Counted from the first letter of the stretch, positions 38,994-52,601 are shown. The stretch: 64,000 nt of DNA from Chrysomallon squamiferum (GCA_012295275.1 CM022669.1:15343672-15407671), one strand, 5' to 3'. Program-made: numbers and translations. Notes: generated from the letters alone by a model not told the origin.

Positions 38994-41900
38994 ATGACGC
39001 AGGGGATACGACTGTTTTCTCTGATTTGTTTGCTAGTGACTATTTATTTAACAGGTTCGCTTATTTTTATGAAAGGATTTCTTTTGATGCGAACAACCCT
39101 TAATGACACCAGTTCGTGTAACGTCGATTTCGCTGTACAGTCTGACGATCATGGCGAAGGAGGTTGTTGGATGCATATGCGCTTTAAAAAAGCGATCATA
39201 ATTTTGATTGATGCACTGAAATATGAATTTGTTCAATATAATTCAAGTTTACGAAACAACACACCTCCGTATAAAAATAAATTCATTACGATTCACCAAC
39301 TTTTAAGCAGATATCCACGTAATGCTAGATTATACAAATTCATGGCTGATCCACCAACTACTACACTGCAGAGATTAAAAGGACTTACGACTGGAAGTCT
39401 TCCAACATTCATAGACATAGCATCAAATTTTGGCAGCCCAGAAATAGAAGAGGACAATATAATAGATCAGTTAGTGAATCATGGAAAACATATAACTTTT
39501 ATTGGAGATGATGTGTGGATGGATTTATTTCCTAGACAGTTTTCTAAAACGTACCCAATACCCTCCTTCAATGTGAAAGACTTGCATGTTTGTGACAACA
39601 ATGTTATAAAACACTTGATGCCACAGTTAAAAAAACGGAACTGGGATGTCATCATAGCACATCTTCTAGGTGTTGATCATTGTGGACACAGGTTCGGTCC
39701 GAATCACCCTGCCATGGCTCAAAAACTTACTCAAATGGATGATTTGATAAGGTGTTCACTTACTGTTATATGTTATTGATATTCTGGAATATGCATTTGA
39801 TGGAATGAATAATAACGCACACGCACATGCACACATGCATGTATGTACACACACACACTTTCACACTTCACATTAACACATACACATACACACAAACATG
39901 TCCACTACACACACACTGACATGTTAAATAGTAAATTCTTTTCATATCTCAATACTCAATTAATGATAAAGATCAAACACAGACGTCCTCATTTTCAGTT
40001 CATTACAAATTATTCATAATGATAATCTTGTTCTTTTATTATTAACATTCTCCAATAATTTGTATTTTACTGTATAGTATTTTATTTTATTTTATTATAT
40101 TTTTATTTTCAGTGTCAGAGACTCCTTTTGATATTTACAGACACCAGTTTGGAAAATGGTTACAGATCAAATAAAACCTATTATTAGAAAAACAAAAGCG
40201 CTAAATAATTAAGAAACCTAACAGAAAACTATGAAAAATAATTGGATGTGGAAATATTCAATGATATAATTATAAACTATAATATTAACATTTGTTTTTC
40301 TCTCACAGGAATGTTACTCGGAGCATGAAGGATGACACAATACTGTTTGTGTTTGGGGATCATGGGATGACTGTAACAGGAGACCACGGTGGGGACAGTG
40401 AAGATGAACTTGAGGCTGGACTCTTCGTTTACAGCCCTACACAGATCACATCATCTGCCTTGGTATAAATATATTTTATAAAATGATGTTTGTCAGTACA
40501 ATATCGGTCAACAGTTTATTATCCAAAAAACTGAAAACGTTCAACAACTGAATCCTTATTGTAGTTATTTTAAATTTATAATTTTATATATTATAACTTG
40601 TATTTAAAATGTTATTTTTTAAATATATATATATATATGTTGTTTAATTTTTTTTTTTTTTTTTAATAAGTTTTATTGAATACTTTCAATACCAATAAAC
40701 CTAGCACTGGTGGACTAGATATGGTCTAAGAGTATTTAATGGTTTAAATCATAACAGACCCATACATTCACACAACATGAACATTTCAGATAATGGTTAG
40801 TTGACATATGTATGTTACAGTAATATTTATTAAAAGTTGCTGATGCTGGTAATAGAAATCTGATTGTAATAATAATTCTTTGAATACACGTAAGAAATGG
40901 TGATCATTATTAACAGTCTTGTTTATGATCAAATCATCTGCCATTGTTATTTAGTTTCACATACATGAATACAAGATGCTCAATACCATTCTTACATAAA
41001 CATGACAGTAACATTAATAAGACAATATCAGATTAAGATTTTGTTGCCTCCTGATATATTCATATAAAATTATTATTGTTTAAAAAATAACATTAACAAT
41101 ATCAGATAGACATTTAATCAATGTGCTTTGATCGTGATGGGATATGTCTCTGAAATGAGACATGAGGATGAATTATTTTTGTAATTTGGTCTGGTGATAG
41201 TACCACTCTCATGTATGATGTTTATAGTTTAGACATGTTGTTATTTCAGGGACCTGACAAAACAGTGGCTCAGACAGATCTTGTACCCACCCTGGCGTTA
41301 CTCCTTGGCTTGCCCATTCCTTTCTCTAGTCTCGGGATGGCCATTTCAGACCTGTTTAATTACTGTCCTTGGTGGAAGACTGGCGACAGTGAAATAAAAC
41401 AGGTTAAAAAGTCTCTTAGAAAAAACTTTTTTTTTTTAATAATGTCACTGTTTTATTCTGTGATAGTCGTAGTTGTCAAACATGCTATATGCTAATAAAA
41501 ACAAATGTGTGCTTTGATAATCACAGTCAGTATCACTCTTGTTTATATCTGCTTCGGTACATGCATGGATAAAGCATCTATACTATGTACAGGTACATCC
41601 ACAAACTCATTCTGTACAAGCTTCCACATAAATATAAATATATAGACGCATACGTACACTTGCACAGGTAAATTTATATAAACACATAAACACCTACACA
41701 CCTACACCTACACCCACACCCTTGCACATACATACACATATACAGCACATCAGTTTTAGAGAAACTTTTGTTACAACCTAATAATTGTCTCTGGTATTTT
41801 ACTTCAGGTGTATCACACAATCAAAGCTCTTCGACTTAACGCCTACCAGATGAGCCAATACCTCACTCTTTACACCAACACATCGTCCGACTTCCCTCGC

Positions 41901-44702
41901 GACAGATTTAACGAGCAGGAAGACCTGTTGAAGAATTCGGAGAACGAACTTCAGAGGCTGCTCACTGCCATGATCGCCGAAGGAGCGACAGCCGGAGTTT
42001 TGGGGAGACTGAAACAGCTCCAGAGCCACTACGAGAGATACATCACGGAAGTGAGAGAGGCGTGTCGCTCGGTGTGGGCAAAGTTCGACGTTTTGTCCAT
42101 AGTGATCGGAATTCTCACTCTGACAGTGGGTCTGCTGTGTAATTTGTATTTTTACGTCACGAGAAACGTCAGTGATGACAAAATGACTGTCAGGACGTTA
42201 GTCGTCGTGCTGACATCTTTGGGTTACCTTCTGTACGCCATATCTCAGATGATTGTCGAGTTTTTCCATCCAGTTGTGCTGATCCAGTTCGGTTCAGTTG
42301 TCGTGCTCGTTTTGTGTGTGTTAGTGAAACATTCGCTCTCATCATCATCATCATCAAAGGAAGAATCAGGATCTGAATCAAAAATCCTTCCGTCGTTGTT
42401 AGATATCTTCTCCATTCTCATCTGCTTGGCGTATTTCTGTAGCTTTTTCTCAAACAGTTTCGTGGTTTACGAGGACAGAGTGCTGTTGTTTCTGACGCAG
42501 ACCATGGTCTGGCTTCACGGCCTGAAGTCCATTTGGAGAAACGTTTCCAGCAGCTCTTTGCAGTCTCGTCTGGACATCGCTGGCAAACAGAAGAAGTCCA
42601 GAGTGAAGTTCGACATCGGTGAAGTCCTCACTCACCCTGCGGCAGTCTGTTTGCTGGCCACCATGATGTGCAGCTTGTGTCTCAAACTTACGACTAACTT
42701 CTTCGTCTGTCGAGAGGAACAGGTGAACTGCACATCCACGATATTCCTAGATCCTCTCTCGAACTTGTCAGGAGAGAATAAAGACCTCAGAAACATGAGA
42801 TACTTTTTCAGTGTCGCCTGCCTAGCACTTTTCACCTACTGTCCTTACCTCTGGATGAAGCATTACGGGAATCTCAATTCTACGTCATTCGCTGTGCTGT
42901 GTTTTAAATATGGTTACCCATTTTCAGCTGTGTGTTGTGCCTTGTACTGGGCACTTCAGGGTCTCCCCCAGTTAATCTTTGATTCCCTGCCAGCATGGCA
43001 GCATGTGGTGTTACCTCAGCTACTGTATGGAACTCTTCTTATCTCAGTTATCTCCCTTGTGTTAGGACCTCTATGTGTGCTCAAATTAGCTTCAATTAAA
43101 AACAAGGCAACTTTTTATGGCACCAGTCTACCTCAACTTATTCCACAAGTTTATAATCAGATAAAGGTAAGTTTATTTTGTTTTGTTAGGTGCGTTTATA
43201 ATTTATTGTCATACTTCATTATTAGTAAAGGTTTTTCTTTGGGATAAGTAAAGTTTTAATAATCTCTCGGTCTTGTCAAGAATATTTTTTTTTTGGTTAA
43301 TATTTTTGTTACTGCTGTTATTGTTATTAATGTTGATATTGATATTATTAATACTTTTATTATGTTCTTGTTATTCTTGTTAATATTAATTAATGTTTTT
43401 ATCGATTAAAGTTACAATCACCTTAATATAATTCTGATGTACATTTAAATTATTTAAATGGACATAAATTTTAAAATTTCTTCTATTTCATTTTTTATAA
43501 TAATCTCTCTGCAATTTTTAAAATATGTTCTGAAAATATTATTTACTAAATTTTACTTCTAATTGTAGCTAGAGCTTCAGAAGGGCTCAGAAAAAAAAGA
43601 CAAACCACCAACAATCTACGGTCTTGGTTCTGTTTACAGTGCCAGTGTGGTTCACATGGTAACAGCGGTGGGACTGTTTCTTGCATTGTTGCTAAGCGAC
43701 AGATTCTCTCCTAGTCTTTTACTTGCCTTGCTGGCATGTTTTTTCTTCCTGGAAGTTTATTCTGCTGGTTCAGAAATACGAAATTCAGGTTTCATGATTT
43801 TATAATTGCTTTTTTCTTTTTCCTTTCTTTAGAAATTCAGTCTATTATAATTCTTAGCATATGCAATTAATTTTAATTAAAAAAAAAAATTGTTTCCTTG
43901 TGACAATTAAAATATATTTAATTATATTTAAATTTAAATTTTTGTTGATTTGTTAAAAGTTGTTATTTAGAAACAGCTAAAACAGAATTTCAAATTATGG
44001 ACGGAATATTTTCTTTATCGACAATAAATTAAATATCATTTATTTATTTATTTATTAACATATTTCAAATGATGGTGTGTATGTGATGTGTGTTACTTAT
44101 AGACTGAAACACACACACACACAACACACACACATACACAAATATACTCACTGTCACATGCAGACATACACATTCACACACATACACACAAATACACTCT
44201 AATTTCTTTACTCTATTCACACACTAATTTCTTCACTTAATTCACAGATGGCAGTGTTCTGGAGATATCATGGTCAGCTCTGGTCACTCATGGACTCATG
44301 ATGTCCCTCTTATTCTTCACCACTGGACACCAGGCCGTAATCCCATCCATTCGCTGGGAGTCGGCATTCACCGGTTTCCACGGTGATGTTGTCAACCATT
44401 ACATCGCTGGATTCTTGGTGCTTAGTAACACGTACTCTGCCCACATATTCTTCACTCTGTTGTTTGCGCTGTATCTGTTTTGGCCATATCTGGAAGGAAC
44501 TCTGTGTTCACACATGACTCACAAACGCAAGACTGGAATGTCGTGGAGAGGGGATTTCACAGCCTATGACGATGGGATCTCATTCAGGACTAACTTGTTC
44601 AGACTTGTTATTGGAGTTTTGCTGTTCTCTTCAATAAAAGTAAGTTTTTAATACACATATACACAAACACACACACATGCACATGCACATACATGTACCC
44701 AG

Positions 44703-44733
<31 letters not shown>

Positions 44734-45435
44734 TTCAAAAGCAATTGTTCTTCATGGATTTGTATTCATTTTGAAATGTCTGTACATGATGTCGGAGGAT
44801 TGGCATTTTCCTTTGTTAGTCACTTAGTGTAAATTTCTAGTTACTAAGTTGGATAAAGGAATGTAAAACCTTTACATCGTTAAAACATTTTTTTTCTCTA
44901 TAGTTTGATAGTTTGATAGTTATTTTATTTTGTTTTATTTTATTTTATTTTATTTTATTTTATTTTATTTTATTTTATTTTATTTTATTTTATTTTATTT
45001 TATTTTATTATATTTTATTATTTTATTATTTTATTTTGTTATTTTATTTTATTATTTTATTTTATATTATTTTATTTTATTTTATTATTTTATTTTATTT
45101 TATTTTATTTTATTTTATTTTATTTTATTTTATTTTATTTTATTTTATTTTTTATTTTTTTTATTTTTTTATTTTTTTTAAATTTTATTTTATTTTATTT
45201 TATTTTATTATTTTATTATTTTATTATTTTATTTTATTTTATTTTATTTTATTTTTTTTTATTTTATTTTATTATTTTATTTTATATTATTTTATTTTAT
45301 TATTTTATTATTTTATTTTATTTTATTTTATTTTATTTTATTTTATTTTATTTTATTTTATTTTATTTTTTATTTTTTTTTTTTTTTTATTTTTTTATTT
45401 ATTTTAAATTTTATTTTATTTTATTTTATTATTAT

Positions 45436-45468
<33 letters not shown>

Positions 45469-45661
45469 CCAGTTGCTTGGATCAGCTGCTGCAGCAGGCT
45501 TGCATCGTCGACATCTGATGGTTTGGAAAATCTTCACTCCACGCTTTTTATTTGAAGCCGTAGCCAACATCATCATCTACATCGTCTTGTTTCTCATGTA
45601 CTTTTTCATTTTACGGGTCGACAACGCTTTGACTAAGTTTGTTAAAACATCAGTCACATGA
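38994..45661 (+). CDS. PIGO: GPI ethanolamine phosphate transferase 3 (7 exons, 1074 aa)
   Basis: ER multi-pass enzyme that adds the bridging ethanolamine phosphate to the third mannose of GPI anchors, the group later joined to protein; works with PIGF. Exons 38994-39751, 40309-40462, 41250-41402, 41808-43166, 43569-43788, 44248-44639, 45473-45661; phases match and total 3225 nt. The length is near that of human PIGO (1089 aa). After an N-terminal membrane anchor (about 5-30) comes the lumenal alkaline-phosphatase-fold domain with its metal and nucleophile motifs: IIILIDALKYEF (D73), PPTTTLQRLKGLTTG (nucleophile Thr about 123), HLLGVDHCGHRFGP (D228, H232) and FGDHGMTVTGDHGG (D270, H271). The C-terminal half is a series of membrane helices. 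TGA at 45659-45661. PIGG and PIGN share the fold, but GHRFGP, the spacing and length best fit PIGO. Confidence 0.94.
43992..44098. repeat. Dispersed repeat, copy 2 (PIGO intron 5)
   Basis: Same orientation and order of blocks as the copy at 38658-38776, with a shorter TTTA run. It is followed by (AC)n-rich DNA. The two copies lie 5.3 kb apart, on either side of PIGO exons 1-5. Confidence 0.85.
44921..45470. repeat. Large (TTTTA)n pentanucleotide array in PIGO intron 6
   Basis: About 520 bases made almost only of TTTTA units with interspersed TTA and poly-T interruptions. It ends in a T run of about 31 bases (45438-45468) that serves directly as the polypyrimidine tract of the exon 7 acceptor (cag at 45470-45472). 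Open frames across it are artefacts. Confidence 0.97.
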
Positions 45662-47678
45662 TAGTAAACATTTCTCACTTTAGAAGAGACAAATATTTCT
45701 TATGAGAGAAAAGATAGATATTATAATCTACATCTTTCTCTTTATCGTTAGTGTATATTACATGTTCATAAAGCTTTGACGAAATTTATGAAAACATCAT
45801 CAGTTTAACATCAGAAGATGGTGGTAAACATTTTAGAGTAAAAAAGAGATGAATATTACAATACTGGTGTTTGAGGTGTCTTTGTGAGAAAAAAAATTGC
45901 TCAGTAGTGTTTTAGTTGTGAAAAATTTCATGACATATTAATGGAGCTTAGTGAAATTGAGGTTAAATATATTTGGCATTAAGAAGAAATTATTTGGAAA
46001 TATATTAAATTCTATAATTATACAAATGTATAGATACCACAAATAAACAAATATACATTTTTTAACTGAAAACAAATTAAGAAATCAAAACGATAATTAA
46101 AAACGAACAGAACATATCTTCTGGAGCTGAAGTTGAAATTATGGGAATAAATTAATGTTTACAGTTATATCTGAGAGAATGACAGACATGAAATTGAACA
46201 CAAAATATTAGTGAAAAGCATTTAGTTGTAGCAAGTATGCATGAAATAATGTTTTGAATAGAATTTATTTTTAATGTGTTTGTGTGATGACAAGTTTCAG
46301 TAAAGGAGAATGTACTTAAATCTGATCCTGAATGTGTGAATTTTCCTTCACAGACCTTTTTGTATAAATTCTTTAATATGTAAAACATAAGATGAAAGAA
46401 TAAATGCAAACAATTTGGTGACTTTAATTTAAGTAGTAGTTACTGTATTTGAAACCAGGTGAGATGCAACCAAAATGTGTACAGAATTTTTTTAATGTAA
46501 TTTATTTTGTAATGCTTTATTTTTATATCAATTCAGTATGGCTTATAAGCAGTGTGCATCTAATTAAAAACCATTTAGTTTATTGAGAATCTATTCAAAT
46601 TTGTAATTTAAGCTTTATAAATGTTGTGGAGGTTAAAAATATGGACCCTTTACTCAAATATGGACCCTTTATTGTCTGACTAGTCAATGAAAGTTAGGAC
46701 GACAAAGAAGCTTTATAAATGTTTCTTGTCCTGTTTGCTCACTAGGGTTACAAACCACAAACAGCAATCACTGACTGCTGCAGCTTGTTTTCTAGTCTTT
46801 TTTTATGTGAAAACCAATCTTTGCAGTCTAGACTTTGAGTCTCTAGCTTGTACATTTTCTATAGCCTTTTTCTTTTTCTGTAGGAATTTTGACATCAATT
46901 TGTTTGCTTCAATTTTGTGTGCGTCATGACTTTTTCTATTTTAAGATTTCTATTTTATAAAGTTTTTATTTTTTTTTTGTAAGTGGCATTCTTTGGTGTG
47001 TTTCTAATGTAAACAAAAAATGTATCATGTTAACATGTCTAGTGTACACATATTTTAAAAATATGTTTTATTTAATTTTTAACATTTTTTAATATTTGGG
47101 AACAAATAATTGGTGCATAAATTGTAATAACAATTTAAAATAAATGCTATATTTTTGGTATGTATTTACGTATGTATGTTTGTATGCAGTTTTCTGATTT
47201 TTTTAATGAAAATGATGATGTACCAAAATCAACCACTGTTTTATTTATAACTAGAAATTTAAATGAACTTCTAAATGTCCAGTGAAGTATGACAGGATAT
47301 TTACTTAAACAATTTCTGTGCCATCTCTAATATTTAAGTGAAATATTTTAATAATATTTGAAATTTATGTTTTTGGTAAGTGTTTTGTAAGTCTTAGCAT
47401 TAAGCTGTTGTTTGTTTTCAAATAAACAAATGAAAAATGAGAAAATAGTAATCTGTTTTCTGTATAATCATAGTTTTAACAAAACATTTCAGATTTATAA
47501 TGAGAAAGTTACTTTATGAATGAAAATTAATAGTAATGTAAAATGGATAAATAAACAAATAAATAAATAAATAATAAACAAAATTCAAACTAAAGAAGAA
47601 CAACAAATTGAACAAGTTTATTCCAGAAAGTTTGTCTTTTTTATTAGTAAACTAAGAACTATTTAACTAAGCAAAATT

Positions 47679-47717
<39 letters not shown>

Positions 47718-48372
47718 ATAATAATAATATTATATCTAAAGTAACTATTACAGAATTACTTTCATGACATTTTAATATCCAGTCTGACAATAAAACTGGC
47801 AATCAAATTGCTTATCCTGGTGATAAACTATGCAACACACGTGTAAAATGTATGTGCTTGAATGTAATGGTGACTAATTTTATTTTTTGTTGCAAATCAG
47901 TATTATGGTGTCTTTTTTTCTTAGCCATTTTTGTGTATGTTATTATTTACATGTATTTTCAATTTTAATTTTTTCAGACTTTCAAGTAAATGTATTTCCT
48001 TTGCAACCATGTTGAAAAAACCAACAACCCCCACCACAAATATCCCTTAGAACTTTTTAAAACTGTTCAGTACGTTTTTAGCAGTATCATTGTTTGAAAT
48101 TATGTGTTTGTCATGTACTGGTAACATTTAATTGAAAATAAAAGAATAATTTCAATGTCTTTTGATAAATCTTCATTATTTTTTGTTTTGTTTAAAAACT
48201 GAACGATATTATTAAAAATACTGTTCATTAGGTGAAGATGTACGCTTTTGGAATTGTTATATTACTGTATTATTAAACATTTCGTTGTCAACAAGCAAAA
48301 CTGAAAGGATAATGTTAAGACAACAAAATTCCAGACTAGCAATAAATTCACAAAACTACATACACGCCAAGG

Positions 48373-48421
<49 letters not shown>

Positions 48422-48700
48422 AGAAAACAACACATCAACCCAAAATGGCGTTAAATATAGTTATTACTTTTCCGTCCGTTTCAGAGAGGATAGAAGTAAA
48501 AAAGGTGTAGAAAGACAGAGTCTTCAAAAAATTTGTTTCTGCGCAAAGCCTTAGTAAAACAGCTAGATACTCCAAGTAGATTTATAAATAAATAATGCAC
48601 AGAGGGAGGTGTCCATATTGGTACTTTGGTTATGGTCGCATGATGCTAAATATTTTTTGAATATCTTTACAACACATTACAGACAGCAATTGTAAATACT
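45662..48700. other. PIGO 3' UTR and intergenic DNA
   Basis: AT-rich, no coding exon seen on either strand. Several AATAAA words (for example near 46042) could end the PIGO transcript. Contains A runs of about 33 and 37 bases at 47683-47715 and 48380-48416. Otherwise nothing recognisable. Confidence 0.65.
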
Positions 48701-49256
48701 AAAGTCTTTGACCGAAACTTCGTGGGTCATAGGATCAACTCTTCTCGCTGCGTTCAGTTATCAACTTCGTGTAGTCACTGTATGGTCTTAATGTTCTCAC
48801 TTTAAGACTTTGGTGTAGTCACTGTATCACTTCATGCTACTAAATGTATCACCTCAGTATCACTCACTATATCCGCTCAACGTACTCACTGTATCACCAC
48901 ATTGTACTCAGTGTTTGACCGAGACTTCATGGGTCGTAGGATCAACTCTTTTCTGTGTACTCACTGTATGACATCGGAGTACTCATTGTATCATCTCGGT
49001 ACGAACTCAAGGTATACTAATATTGTCACCTCGTGCACTCACTGAATCACCCCGTGAACTCACTTTATGACCTCGGGGTACTCATTTTATTGCTTGGAGT
49101 ATTGACTATATTACCTCGATGTAGTCAGTGTATCATCCACTGTATTTAGTGTATCGCCCCCATGCATGGATTCTATGTACTCAATGTATCAAATCTATAT
49201 ACTCACTGTATTAACTCACTGTAATTACTCTATTACCTCGGCATATTCAAGTATCA

Positions 49257-49262
<6 letters not shown>
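48700..49262. repeat. Degenerate satellite-like block built on a TACTCACTGTATCACCTC-like word
   Basis: About 25 loosely spaced variants of a roughly 20-bp word (tactcactgtatcacctcg, gtagtcactgtatcacttc and so on) fill this block. A longer unit, tttgaccgaaacttcgtggg and its continuation through gatcaactctt, occurs twice, at 48707 and 48914 (207 bp apart). It is followed by (TA)n at 49264-49299. The composition (C and T rich on this strand, fewer homopolymers) differs from the surroundings. Confidence 0.75.
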
Positions 49263-49301
<39 letters not shown>

Positions 49302-49483
49302 GGTGTAAATATACTGCTATTATTCTTACACAGAGGCAGGAAAAAACACAATTTAAACAACATTTGTTGTTACTGATGAGATTTAACCAAGAAACTCTTG
49401 TAGCTGGTTACCTCTCTCCTAATTAACCACTGACGAAATTCATTTATTTGTCAAAAATAACAGTTAATACTAAAATCATTTGA

Positions 49484-49578
49484 ATTATTTATTTATTTAT
49501 TTATTTAATTATTTATTTTATTTTATTTATTCATTCATTTATTTATTTTATTTATTTTATTTATTTATTTATTTTATT

Positions 49579-49621
<43 letters not shown>

Positions 49622-49626
49622 TTTGT
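49484..49626. repeat. (TTTA)n tetranucleotide array
   Basis: About 140 bases of TTTA units with a few TTTTA and TTCA interruptions. Confidence 0.95.
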
Positions 49627-51190
49627 TTGTTTATTTGTAAGATATCCTGCCAAAAAGCGCCTCTATAATCGTGCCTGAAGGCAAACGCTCTTTAAAGTAA
49701 TTTGATAAACATATCAATAAAATTTTGTTTTCAAGCAAGCTGGTATTATTAGTTTTCTGCAAATGTGTTAAGTACTCTTTCTGGTTGTTTATACTGTCAA
49801 ATGCATATTACCATTTTACTAAATGTGTGTGTTCCTTTTTTTTTCTCTCGTTTGGTTTAATAATCTGCGAATGTTTGTTAAGTTACATGCTGAATGGTCC
49901 GTCAGTCTTTACAGAAAGATGAAATTATTATTTTGAACGATTTACCTGTTGTTTTTTTGTAAAAATATTTTATAGCATTTGCTTGTTTTCCTTCAAGAGA
50001 TTTCCACTGCGCAGTTCATTCAGTTTCTAACTGTGAACTTGAATCATGATAGACATACACAAACAAATTTGCAAGCAATCGCACAAGTATACGCACACGC
50101 ACATGACAGTAAGGTGTCTCCCACATGCACGCACAAACTTCATATAAATGCTCACTCAGTCACACATCACAGACACACAGACAAAGGTACACTCTCATAA
50201 ACACATAAAAAAAGAAAAGAAATAAAAAGGAAAAATCAATAGAGAAATGATAAACAAAATAACGCCATTTAAGATAATTAATCGACATTCGCTGCATGTA
50301 GTAACGAATATTGAGACCAGAACAACACGAATGTAACCGAATTTACAGTCGTTAATCAAATGTCGTGTAAAAACAAAATGCCGATCACTGTAAATCTGAC
50401 ACTAGTTGCATGATTCTTGGCTTTTCAAGATTATTTATCAAACAGTAAATAACATTATCTGTCTCTCGCACATTGTTCCCGCAGTACACAAACAGACAGA
50501 AAAACAAGCACACATAGTTTCTTTAAACAGACACACACACACACACAATGAAACATAGAAAGATCGCTCGAATTTTACCTTCCAGTATGTACTCTGTGAC
50601 AGTAATGGCATTTCAAATGCAGTGGAATGTACTTTTTTTTTTTTGTTCATAGCACAATGCAGATAAAAGATAACGAAAGATTTCTTCTCTTTTTCAACGC
50701 AAATTTTCATGATTATCTTAATATCCATTAACATTTGTTGGGATATCTTTTTAACAAAAATTATTCATTTCTTTGTTTAATTCGTTCATTCGTTTATTTA
50801 TTTATTTATTGTTTCATTCATTTATTGTTTCGTTCCTTTATCGATTGCGTTTAATTACTTAAATGTTTTATATTTTTTCATACCCTTATGTCTTTGAAAT
50901 TCTTACGTTACACTCAATTCTCAGGTGTTTTTGCTATAAGAAAATTAAATTCATTGCACAGATGCTGTCAGCAGATTAGAGGAGAAAAGTGACGTCATCA
51001 TTCTCATCAAGCCAGAGAGATCTGTCAGTACTAGTTCAAGTACAGGCACCTGTTATAGCCGTTCTTCCTGATGAACGATCATAGACCCCGAGTTTCGAGA
51101 GATCGTTCTTAGGTTTTCCATTGTTAACATTTCTGAAAGTAATGGCGAGTCTTTTTAATTAGTTTTAAATTCTCTGCTGTTCGGTATTTT
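49627..51190. other. Non-coding intergenic DNA
   Basis: No coding exon seen. Holds a short (CA)n at about 50530-50550, a TGACGTCA palindrome near 50990, and a small inverted repeat gaacgatc/gatcgttc around 51073-51106. None is tied to a gene. Confidence 0.6.
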
Positions 51191-51225
51191 TATTATCTCT
51201 ATGTGTGTGTATGTGTGTGTATGTA

Positions 51226-51260
<35 letters not shown>

Positions 51261-51357
51261 GTGTGTATGAGTGTGTATAAAGGAAAAAAAATAAAAATAA
51301 AAATATATATACAGAGAGAAAGAGAGAGCAAGAGAGATAAATTTGTCTCCCTTCCGT

Positions 51358-51390
<33 letters not shown>

Positions 51391-51620
51391 CGTCTGTGTG
51401 TATATATATCGATATGTGTGTGTGTGTGTATTGAGGCGTGTCTATGTGTGCGCGCGCGTGTGTATATTTGTATAGAGATGGGTATATAATCTATGTACAG
51501 ATATACAGATAATATATACATATAACACACACACACACACACAGAGACACAAACACAGGCACATACACACACAGACACACACACAGAGACACAAACACAG
51601 TCACACACACACAAACGTGA
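51190..51620. repeat. Mixed (GT)n ... (CA)n dinucleotide region with GC alternation
   Basis: (GT)n-rich tracts at about 51199-51275 and 51357-51400, a tgtgtgcgcgcgcgtgtg stretch near 51446-51463, then (CA)n-rich tracts at about 51526-51613. The left and right halves are complementary in sense, so the strand could fold on itself. Alternating purine-pyrimidine is a Z-DNA-prone pattern. Confidence 0.9.
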
Positions 51621-52450
51621 GCGCGGATATATAAAGGAAAAAATAACGAAAGACAAGATTACATCACTATACTTAACCTTAATTTTATCATATTCTGTTA
51701 GATAACTAATATCCATTTAAACAGAGAATGAAATCTTCTTCTTCTTCTTTTTTATTTTTGTTTTCGGGGCCATTTACTTTTTGATGTTATAGTATTTGTG
51801 AATTATATATATGCACATACAAAAATAAATTTTACTACCAGCATAACGTTCATTATTAAATTTTGTCTATTACAAATAAAATTTAGGTTCATCTTATTTT
51901 CGTTGGTCTTTCATCAACACATCAGTAAATATTTATACGTTTTCCCCCTCTGACATTGTTTCATAATACACTCATCCGTATTTCTGTACGTCACTCCGTT
52001 TATCTTTCTTTCACTGTACATTATCTTTCCATCTTCTCTAAGTTGATATAATCAGATAACATTCCGCACAAAACGATATTAACGACAAAAAAAGAACCCA
52101 CAGTAAAAATTAAAACAAGAGAAGAAATCTTATTAAAAAAAAGGTTCATTTTTTTTGCCATGACAGAGAAATTAAACTAGAAGAAGATTTGACATTTAAC
52201 GTGTTTTATTGGAAACGACAGTTTACAGTCCGCTTAATCGTCAATTTTGTACCGTTGTCTTTTCATTCATTTTGGAGTTTATGCCCAGCCTTGCAGGCAA
52301 ATATCTAATTATGGAAGAATCGCCTGGAGACTACCACTGCTGTAATACTTTGAGAAAATACAGTTTGTAAACTAAATGGAGCAGAGATTTGTTTCAAAAT
52401 CGAGTATTTCTTGTCTCTTCTCGTGCTTGCCCGGAAACTGTATTTGCTGT

Positions 52451-52452
<2 letters not shown>
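51621..52452. other. Non-coding intergenic DNA
   Basis: Mixed-composition AT-rich sequence with no supported exon, repeat family or RNA gene. Confidence 0.6.
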
Positions 52453-52523
<71 letters not shown>

Positions 52524-52601
52524 CTCTCTCTTCTCTTTTCTTCTCTCTTTCTCCCTCCCTCTCTTTCTTTCTCTCTTCTCTTTTCTTTTCTGTCTCTCTT
52601 C

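Noticed and set aside
44913-45407. 164-codon Phe/Ile/Leu/Tyr-rich open frame
   Set aside because: It is the translation of the (TTTTA)n array inside PIGO intron 6.
46637-46670. Short direct repeat aaatatggacccttta in the PIGO 3' region
   Set aside because: Only two copies of about 15 bp. Too short to call a feature.
49979-50200. 73-codon His/Thr-rich open frame
   Set aside because: Its second half derives from irregular (CA)n sequence, and no homology is recognised.
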